Source: Lachnospiraceae bacterium (GTDB lineage Bacteria > Bacillota > Clostridia > Lachnospirales > Lachnospiraceae). Taken from it: a stretch of 64,000 nt of DNA. The notes beneath the pieces were generated by a model. That model saw only the letters and a program-made list of their open reading frames with translations, ran no database searches and was not told where the DNA came from. The stretch is taken from NCBI GenBank assembly GCA_017411305.1, contig JAFQQI010000113.1:1-64000 (forward strand). The letters are read 5' to 3'. The translations under genes and the position numbers were made by a program. This document shows, in pieces, positions 58,506 to 64,000 of the stretch; the first letter of the stretch is position 1; each line of letters starts with the position of its first letter.

Positions 58506-60083
58506 ATGAAATTTATATCTTGTTATTATAAAAGATTAAGAGTCAGAAGGATGAAAATAGCAGTTCTGGCAATACTTGTCAGTATCTTTTTTCTTCCTTC
58601 CTATATAGCTTTTGAAAGCACCGGAGATAATATGTTTACGGTGCTTTTAAATGGTGTAAGAGTAGGTACGGTAGAGTCACCGGAGCTTGCAGAAACATAT
58701 GTAAAGGAAGCAAGAAGACAAATTGCCTCCGACAGTGAAGAACTGGTACTGGTTGAACCGGAGCTGGAGGTACAGGGACAGGAAGTAATCTGGGGAAAGG
58801 TGGATAATTCGGAAAAGGTTATTTCCAATATGGCAATGGTTTTGGCAGATAATGTCAGAGAAACAATGAACCGGTCCTATGTTGTTAAGATAGGGGATTT
58901 CATGGTGAATCTGGAAAACGAAGAAGAAGTTCTTGCATTATTACAGGCAGCCATAGATAAATATGATTCAGAAGGAAAGTATACGGTAGAACTTAATCTG
59001 GATCCTACCCGTGAATTATCTGTTTTGAGTACTAAATTAATTACAGATGAAGAGGCAGAGGAGCAGGTTTTAGAAGCTGTTGCTGTCAGTGCCGGACTGG
59101 ATGCGGAAATTGATGAGCTGTTTGAAGGAGTAAAGCCGGCCGGAGATCCTGATTTCGAAGATTTTGACCTGGGATTAATTTCCATGGATTTCGGAGATAC
59201 TATCGAGGTGGTAGAGGCATATCTCGGTGTGGAAGAATTAACGGATTTGGATAAGGCGATTGAAGCAATTACCAAGGAGCAGGAAAAGAATGAGGTCTAT
59301 GAGGTAAAAGCCGGTGATACCTTATCAGAAATTGCCATCACAACAAACATACCTCTTGACAGACTGATTGAGATGAATGATTCCTTGGAGGATGAGCGGT
59401 CTATGATCCGTCCCGGTGATGAACTGATTATTACAGTGCCGGAACCGGAGCTTACTGTGCTTCGACAGGAAGAGTTGTATTATGAAGAGGATTATGAGGC
59501 GGATATTATTTATGTTGATAATGATGAATGGTATACGACGCAAACCAAAACTCTGCAAGAGCCTTCTGCCGGACACAGAAAGGTAATTGCAGTGGTTTCT
59601 TACGAAAATGATAAAAAAGTAGGAACGGAAATTATCAAGGAAGAAATTACCTATGAAGCAGTTCCTAAGATTATGGAGAGGGGTACCAAGATACCGCCTA
59701 CCTATATCAAACCGATTTCCGGCGGACGTTTAAGCTCAAGCTTCGGACGCAGAAGCGCGCCGAAGAAGGGGGCAAGTACCTATCATAAGGGCGTTGACTG
59801 GGCAACACCTACGGGAACAGCAGTAGTGGCATCCTCCGGTGGTACGGTTGCCAGAGCAGGCTGGGGTAGCGGCTATGGCTATGTTGTTTATATCAACCAT
59901 CCCGATGGCAGACAGACCAGATACGGTCACTTAAGTAAGGTGCTGGTATCTGCGGGACAAACGGTATCCCAGGGGCAGAAAATTGCACTCAGCGGAAATA
60001 CGGGTGTCAGTACAGGACCACATTTGCACTTTGAAATTCTGATTAACGGCAAGGCAGTAGACCCTTATCAGTATATGAACTGA
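58506..60083 (+). CDS. Cell-wall endopeptidase with LysM, G5 and M23 domains
   Basis: 525 residues from the ATG at 58506 (another ATG is at 58551; the promoter excludes the earlier TTG). One N-terminal hydrophobic helix (KIAVLAILVSIFFLPSYIAF) is a signal or anchor. Then come an ~220-residue region, LysM (about 265-315, YEVKAGDTLSEIAITTNIPL), G5 (about 340-400) and peptidase M23 (about 410-525) with the zinc ligands in YHKGVDW and THLHFEI-type GPHLHFEIL. It should cut peptidoglycan cross-bridges outside the membrane; related proteins act in cell growth or division. Confidence 0.92.
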   Translation: MKFISCYYKRLRVRRMKIAVLAILVSIFFLPSYIAFESTGDNMFTVLLNGVRVGTVESPELAETYVKEARRQIASDSEELVLVEPELEVQGQEVIWGKVDNSEKVISNMAMVLADNVRETMNRSYVVKIGDFMVNLENEEEVLALLQAAIDKYDSEGKYTVELNLDPTRELSVLSTKLITDEEAEEQVLEAVAVSAGLDAEIDELFEGVKPAGDPDFEDFDLGLISMDFGDTIEVVEAYLGVEELTDLDKAIEAITKEQEKNEVYEVKAGDTLSEIAITTNIPLDRLIEMNDSLEDERSMIRPGDELIITVPEPELTVLRQEELYYEEDYEADIIYVDNDEWYTTQTKTLQEPSAGHRKVIAVVSYENDKKVGTEIIKEEITYEAVPKIMERGTKIPPTYIKPISGGRLSSSFGRRSAPKKGASTYHKGVDWATPTGTAVVASSGGTVARAGWGSGYGYVVYINHPDGRQTRYGHLSKVLVSAGQTVSQGQKIALSGNTGVSTGPHLHFEILINGKAVDPYQYMN

Positions 60084-60092
60084 TGTTTGGCA

Positions 60093-60120
60093 TTTACAAA
60101 TGATTAGAATATGCTATACT
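60093..60120 (+). promoter_or_regulatory. murA promoter
   Basis: TTTACA (60093-60098), 16-base spacer, TATACT (60115-60120), starting ten bases after the M23 gene stop. Confidence 0.7.
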
Positions 60121-60182
60121 AAAATAGTATGTTTATGAATTTTTGCAAATAGAACAGTTGATGATAGATATAGAGGTATACT

Positions 60183-61475
60183 ATGGAACAGTATGCAATC
60201 AGAGGCGGGAATCCGCTGGTTGGTGAAGTGGAAATAGGCGGCGCCAAAAATGCAGCACTTGGTATTTTGGCAGCGGCAGTAATGACGGAAGAGACCGTTA
60301 CAATAGAAAATGTGCCGGATTTACGTGATACGGCAGCTATGCTTCAGGCAATGGAAAGCATAGGAATCAGAGTAGAACGTATTGACAGACACACAGTTAA
60401 GATTACAGCCAAATCCATTCAGGATTTAGTGATAGAAGAAGACAGTATCAAAAAAATCAGAGCATCCTATTACTTCTTGGGAGCACTCCTTGGTAAATAT
60501 CGCAGAGCTGAGGTGGCACTTCCCGGCGGATGCAATATCGGACTTCGTCCCATTGACCAGCACATTAAGGGCTTTAGGGCATTGGGCGCAGAGGTAAAAA
60601 TTGAACGCGGTCTTGTCATTGCCCGGGCACAGCAGCTTAAAGGAACACATATTTATCTTGATGTTGTTTCGGTAGGAGCTACCATTAATGTTATGATGGC
60701 TGCTGTCATGGCAGAAGGACAGACCATTATTGAGAATGCAGCGAAAGAACCGCATATCGTAGATGTTGCCAACTTTTTAAACAGTATGGGTGCTAATATT
60801 AAGGGCGCAGGTACTGATGTTATCAGAATTAAAGGAGTATCCGGTCTTCACGGAACAGAATATGCGATTATTCCCGATCAGATTGAGGCAGGTACCTTTA
60901 TGTTTGCGGCAGCAGTAACGAAAGGCGATGTTACGGTTAAGAATGTAATTCCCAAGCATTTGGAATCTATCAGTGCCAAGCTGATGGAAATCGGATGTGA
61001 GGTAGAAGAGTCTGATGATGCTGTGCGTGTAGTAGCAGCCAAGCCTTTGACCCATACTCATGTAAAGACATTGCCATATCCCGGTTTCCCCACGGATATG
61101 CAGCCGCAGATTACGGTGGCATTGGGACTTTCCAAGGGGACAAGCATTGTTACCGAGAGTATTTTTGAAAACAGATTTAAGTATGTTGATGAATTGACCA
61201 GAATGGGTGCCAATATCAAGGTAGAAGGAAATACAGCTATTATTGACGGTGTTTCCCAATATACCGGTGCCAGTATTACGGCGCCTGATCTTAGAGCCGG
61301 TGCAGCCCTTGTGACGGCAGCATTGGCAGCGGAAGGAATTTCAACCATTGATGATATTAAATTCATTGAAAGAGGTTACGAAGATTTCCCGCAGAAGCTT
61401 CAGAGTCTGGGTGCACAGATAGAGAAAGTCAGTACGGAAAGAGAACTGCAGAAGTTTAAATTAAAGATAGGATAA
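60183..61475 (+). CDS. murA: UDP-N-acetylglucosamine 1-carboxyvinyltransferase
   Basis: 430 residues, full length. EPSP-synthase-like fold with six internal repeats; the active-site loop reads LPGGCNIGLRPIDQH, with the PEP-binding, fosfomycin-sensitive Cys at 117. Lys22-Asn23 region GGAKNAALGIL and the late RAGAALVTAALAAEG are typical. It catalyses the first committed step of peptidoglycan synthesis. A weak SD (GAGG) precedes the ATG. It follows a peptidoglycan hydrolase gene but has its own promoter. Confidence 0.96.
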   Translation: MEQYAIRGGNPLVGEVEIGGAKNAALGILAAAVMTEETVTIENVPDLRDTAAMLQAMESIGIRVERIDRHTVKITAKSIQDLVIEEDSIKKIRASYYFLGALLGKYRRAEVALPGGCNIGLRPIDQHIKGFRALGAEVKIERGLVIARAQQLKGTHIYLDVVSVGATINVMMAAVMAEGQTIIENAAKEPHIVDVANFLNSMGANIKGAGTDVIRIKGVSGLHGTEYAIIPDQIEAGTFMFAAAVTKGDVTVKNVIPKHLESISAKLMEIGCEVEESDDAVRVVAAKPLTHTHVKTLPYPGFPTDMQPQITVALGLSKGTSIVTESIFENRFKYVDELTRMGANIKVEGNTAIIDGVSQYTGASITAPDLRAGAALVTAALAAEGISTIDDIKFIERGYEDFPQKLQSLGAQIEKVSTERELQKFKLKIG

Positions 61476-61480
61476 AGATA

Positions 61481-61511
61481 AAAGCCGTTCGCAAGTGAAC
61501 GGCTTTTTTGT
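61481..61511. terminator. Terminator between murA and the HD-GYP gene
   Basis: AAAGCCGTTC (61481-61490), loop GCAAGT, GAACGGCTTT (61497-61506), then a T run. The A-rich left side could serve the converging gene. Confidence 0.9.
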
Positions 61512-61535
61512 ATGTACAGTAATGTCTGTTGTTTG

Positions 61536-62609
61536 CTAAATAAGGTCTTCAATATACAGCTCCGGATGTTGGCTTAAGTCAATAAAACCGTGCTCCGTCT
61601 GAATGGTAGGCGAAGATAAATGCTCTTTATTAATATAAACAATCTTGCCGGTGACACCATTATTTAATCGGACGGAATTCAGAAGATAAGTATTTACTAC
61701 ATTCTCAAGGAAAGTCAGGATAAAACGGGTATCGTATTTTTGAAGTCCTTCACTTTCAAAAAGAGCGATGGCCTTAAACGGGCACAAAGGACCGCGATAG
61801 ATGCGGGCAGATGTCATGGCGTCATAAACATCAGCAATAGCAACCATCTTGGCATAAGGGTCTATTTTGTCACCACTGATTCCGAAAGGATAGCCGCTGC
61901 CGTCACATCTTTCATGGTGCATCAACACGGCATTACGGATAGAATTTGTTAACGCGGAATTTTCTATCATGCGATAGCCTTCCTGAGGATGCCTTTTCAC
62001 AATGGTATATTCCTGCTCGGTAAGCTTGCCCGGCTTTTTGATGATGCTGTCGGGAATCTTTGTTTTACCGATGTCGTGTAATAACCCGCTGATGGTAACA
62101 GTTCTGATTTCTTCTTCGCTTAGACGAAGCCATCTTGCAAAAACATTACAAATGAGTGCAACATTCATACAATGGATGTAAGTGGCATCATCATATTGGC
62201 GCATGCTGTGAAGCATATCAAATACATTTGGGGTTGTCCAAGTAGGGTCCAAAATGTTTAAGGTGTGATTCATCAGTTTATCAACATCCAGCGGGGCCCC
62301 TTTTTCAATGACATCATTAATGACATTTTTGAAGGTATCTACATCATGCTCAAATTCTTTCTTGAATTGGATAAATTCAGGACTTTGTCTTATCTTCTCG
62401 GCATAAGTAGGCTCATAGTCGGATGAGTTACCCAGTTCGGCGGATTCCTCCTCCACACGTACCGAAAGAATGGAATAAAAAGCAAGCTTCGTAATGGTCT
62501 TATCTGTCAGGATAAGCCCTTTAGGAAGAATCAGCTGATTGTTGTAGTTAAGGACATCCTCGGCAGTAATCATGCCGGGAAGCAAATCAGAAGTTTTTAT
62601 TCGTTTCAT
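61536..62609 (-). CDS. HD-GYP domain phosphodiesterase
   Basis: 357 residues. After an N-terminal ~130-residue variable region, the HD-GYP domain shows LLHDIGKTKIPDSII, KRHPQEGYRM, LMHHERCDGSGYPFG (GYP motif complete) and AIADVYDAMTS. The metal-binding His/Asp set is intact, so c-di-GMP hydrolysis is expected. No receiver or membrane segments are visible. It probably opposes diguanylate cyclases such as the one at 27256. The C-terminal ~60 residues are a small beta-domain (NGVTGKIVYIN) seen in family members. Confidence 0.9.
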   Translation of the reverse strand: MKRIKTSDLLPGMITAEDVLNYNNQLILPKGLILTDKTITKLAFYSILSVRVEEESAELGNSSDYEPTYAEKIRQSPEFIQFKKEFEHDVDTFKNVINDVIEKGAPLDVDKLMNHTLNILDPTWTTPNVFDMLHSMRQYDDATYIHCMNVALICNVFARWLRLSEEEIRTVTISGLLHDIGKTKIPDSIIKKPGKLTEQEYTIVKRHPQEGYRMIENSALTNSIRNAVLMHHERCDGSGYPFGISGDKIDPYAKMVAIADVYDAMTSARIYRGPLCPFKAIALFESEGLQKYDTRFILTFLENVVNTYLLNSVRLNNGVTGKIVYINKEHLSSPTIQTEHGFIDLSQHPELYIEDLI

Positions 62610-62697
62610 AAAAGCTCCAGTGGTATTATTTTAGGCTATAAATAGATAAATAAATTATAAAATTTATGGGTAATATTGTCAATCTTTAATAAGGATA

Positions 62698-62726
62698 TTG
62701 ACAAATCCCCTTTTGTGGTGTAGCCT
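62698..62726 (+). promoter_or_regulatory. metK promoter
   Basis: TTGACA (62698-62703), 17-base spacer, TAGCCT (62721-62726). The -35 box is consensus; the -10 box is weak. Confidence 0.5.
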
Positions 62727-62759
62727 ATCTACAGATAGGAAAATTCCATATTGTGAAAT

Positions 62760-62873
62760 CTCTTATTCAGAGTGGTGGAGGTACATAGGACCTATGAAGC
62801 CACGGCAACCCCGCAAGCGGAAGGTGCCTGCCTGAGCGAGTAATAACCAAATTGGTTAATCGAACAATAAGAG
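62760..62873 (+). promoter_or_regulatory. SAM-I (S-box) riboswitch aptamer
   Basis: P1 is CTCTTATT (62760-62767) with AATAAGAG (62866-62873). The core GTGGTGGAGGTAC, then ATGAAGCCACGGCAACC and AAGGTGCC are the conserved S-box elements, with the P3 and P4 stems in between. Binding of SAM stabilises P1 and permits the terminator downstream. Confidence 0.95.
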
Positions 62874-62895
62874 GATTTGATTATCGACAGTCGGT

Positions 62896-62930
62896 CCGCT
62901 TATGTAAGATGCATAGGTGGATATTTTTTT
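62896..62930 (+). terminator. Riboswitch-controlled terminator (expression platform)
   Basis: CCGCTTATG (62896-62904) pairs with CATAGGTGG (62912-62920) with wobbles, then ATATTTTTTT. Its T run ends 21 bases before metK. It should form when SAM holds the aptamer closed. Confidence 0.75.
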
Positions 62931-62950
62931 ACAAGAAAAGGAGAAAAAAG

Positions 62951-64000
62951 ATGGAAAAAAGATTATTTACTTCCGAATCCGTAACCGAAGGACATCCTGA
63001 CAAAGTCTGCGATGCCATTTCTGATGCAATTCTCGATGCCTGCATGGAACAGGACCCTATGAGCCGTGTTGCTTGTGAAACAGCTTGTTGTACAGGATTT
63101 GTTTTAATTACCGGTGAAATTACAACTAACGCATATGTGGATATGCAGAAGGTTGTTCGTGACACTGTAAAAGAAATCGGCTATACCAAAGCTGATTACA
63201 GATTCGACGGTGACAGCTGTGCAGTATTTGTAGCAATTGACGAACAGTCAGCAGATATTGCTATGGGTGTTGACAAAGCATTAGAAGCAAAAGAAAACAA
63301 AATGAGCGAAGAAGAAATTGAAGCGATTGGTGCAGGTGACCAGGGTATGATGTTTGGTTATGCAACCAATGAAACACCTGAATTTATGCCTTATCCGATT
63401 TCCCTTGCTCACAAGCTGGCACTGCAGCTTACCAAAATCCGTAAGGACGGAACATTAACCTACTTAAGACCTGACGGAAAGAGCCAGGTATCCGTAGAAT
63501 ATGATGAAAATGACAAGCCTGTAAGACTGGAGGCAGTTGTATTATCTACACAGCATGACCCTGATGTAACACAGGAACAGATTCATGCTGATATCAAGAA
63601 GTATGTGTTCGAGCCCATTCTTCCTGCAGAACTGATTGATGAGAATACTAAGTTTTTCATTAACCCTACAGGACGTTTTGTTATCGGCGGACCTCACGGT
63701 GATGCAGGTCTTACCGGACGTAAGATTATCGTAGATACCTACGGCGGATATGCACGTCACGGCGGCGGTGCTTTCTCAGGAAAGGACTGTACTAAGGTAG
63801 ACCGTTCTGCAGCATATGCAGCTCGTTACGTTGCAAAGAACATTGTTGCAGCAGGCCTCGCTGATAAGTGCGAAATTCAGTTGTCCTACGCAATTGGTGT
63901 AGCTCAGCCTACTTCCATTATGATTGATACCTTCGGAACAGGTAAGGTTTCCGATGAAAAGCTGGTTGACATCGTAAGAGAGAACTTTGATCTTCGTCCT
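62951..64000 (+). CDS. metK: S-adenosylmethionine synthetase (3' end outside window)
   Basis: 350 codons are visible of a protein normally near 390-400. Start ATG at 62951 after [28 protein letters not shown] is the ATP/metal N-terminal motif; [12 protein letters not shown] is the flexible-loop hexapeptide region, and [20 protein letters not shown] and GGGAFSGKD the conserved phosphate-binding segments. It makes SAM from methionine and ATP in the cytosol and is feedback-controlled by the SAM-I riboswitch just upstream. Confidence 0.98.
   Translation, partial: MEKRLFTSESVTEGHPDKVCDAISDAILDACMEQDPMSRVACETACCTGFVLITGEITTNAYVDMQKVVRDTVKEIGYTKADYRFDGDSCAVFVAIDEQSADIAMGVDKALEAKENKMSEEEIEAIGAGDQGMMFGYATNETPEFMPYPISLAHKLALQLTKIRKDGTLTYLRPDGKSQVSVEYDENDKPVRLEAVVLSTQHDPDVTQEQIHADIKKYVFEPILPAELIDENTKFFINPTGRFVIGGPHGDAGLTGRKIIVDTYGGYARHGGGAFSGKDCTKVDRSAAYAARYVAKNIVAAGLADKCEIQLSYAIGVAQPTSIMIDTFGTGKVSDEKLVDIVRENFDLRP

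Overview
The window looks like chromosomal DNA of a low-GC Firmicute of class Clostridia, most plausibly family Lachnospiraceae. The evidence is AT-rich base composition, strong AGGAGG-type ribosome binding sites, an S-box (SAM-I) riboswitch before metK, an agr-type quorum-sensing locus, GGDEF and HD-GYP proteins, a LysM-G5-M23 cell-wall peptidase, a FliB-type flagellin methylase and a UDPGP-type pyrophosphorylase. I cannot fix the genus. I see no rRNA, tRNA, CRISPR array, transposase or integrase.

Region 1 (1-10.8 kb) is accessory and AT-rich. It holds the 3' part of an ArsA-type ATPase gene, a RelB/YoeB toxin-antitoxin pair, a two-gene unit (DUF5677-like protein plus a KAP-like P-loop NTPase) that is a candidate for an uncharacterised defence-type system, a heterodimeric ABC exporter, the remnant of an AraC regulator followed by a free-standing GyrI-like effector domain, and an AraC-HTH/aminoglycoside-phosphotransferase fusion. 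One hairpin (AATGCCGCAGA...TCTGCGGCATT) recurs four times between these genes.

Region 2 (10.8-31 kb) contains a GC-richer, internally duplicated beta-helix lipoprotein, a voltage-gated-type K+ channel with RCK_C domains, a DUF202 protein, an alpha/beta hydrolase, an aminotransferase, a lipoprotein-MBOAT-DHHW acylation operon, two tandem NSS symporters, a 72-aa leader-like protein, a PcRGLX/YetA-like protein, a FliB-like protein, a sugar-sensor-like GGDEF protein, a HIT protein and a CofE-like ligase.

Region 3 (30.9-35.8 kb) is an agr-like quorum-sensing region. It has two LytTR regulators, an XRE regulator, a GHKL histidine kinase, a short agrD (34615-34755) and agrB. Peptide, processing protease, sensor and regulators together form a complete circuit, and it sits directly upstream of the exopolysaccharide operon.

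Region 4 (35.9-48.1 kb) is an 11-gene exopolysaccharide operon behind one promoter: a polyprenyl-phosphate glycosyltransferase, a priming sugar phosphotransferase, a CpsC-like protein with a degenerate kinase-like tail, seven further transferases and an EpsG-type polymerase. No Wzx flippase is visible. A PseB-type dehydratase, a UDP-sugar pyrophosphorylase and galE downstream could supply nucleotide sugars. The pyrophosphorylase promoter is preceded by an 11-bp-phased TTAACA array that resembles a PhoP (phosphate starvation) box.

Region 5 (49.3-64 kb) is mostly housekeeping: M19 dipeptidase, TrhA/hemolysin III, small alarmone synthetase, flavin reductase-like protein, DinB, LysM-G5-M23 endopeptidase, MurA, HD-GYP phosphodiesterase, and the SAM-I riboswitch with the 5' part of metK.
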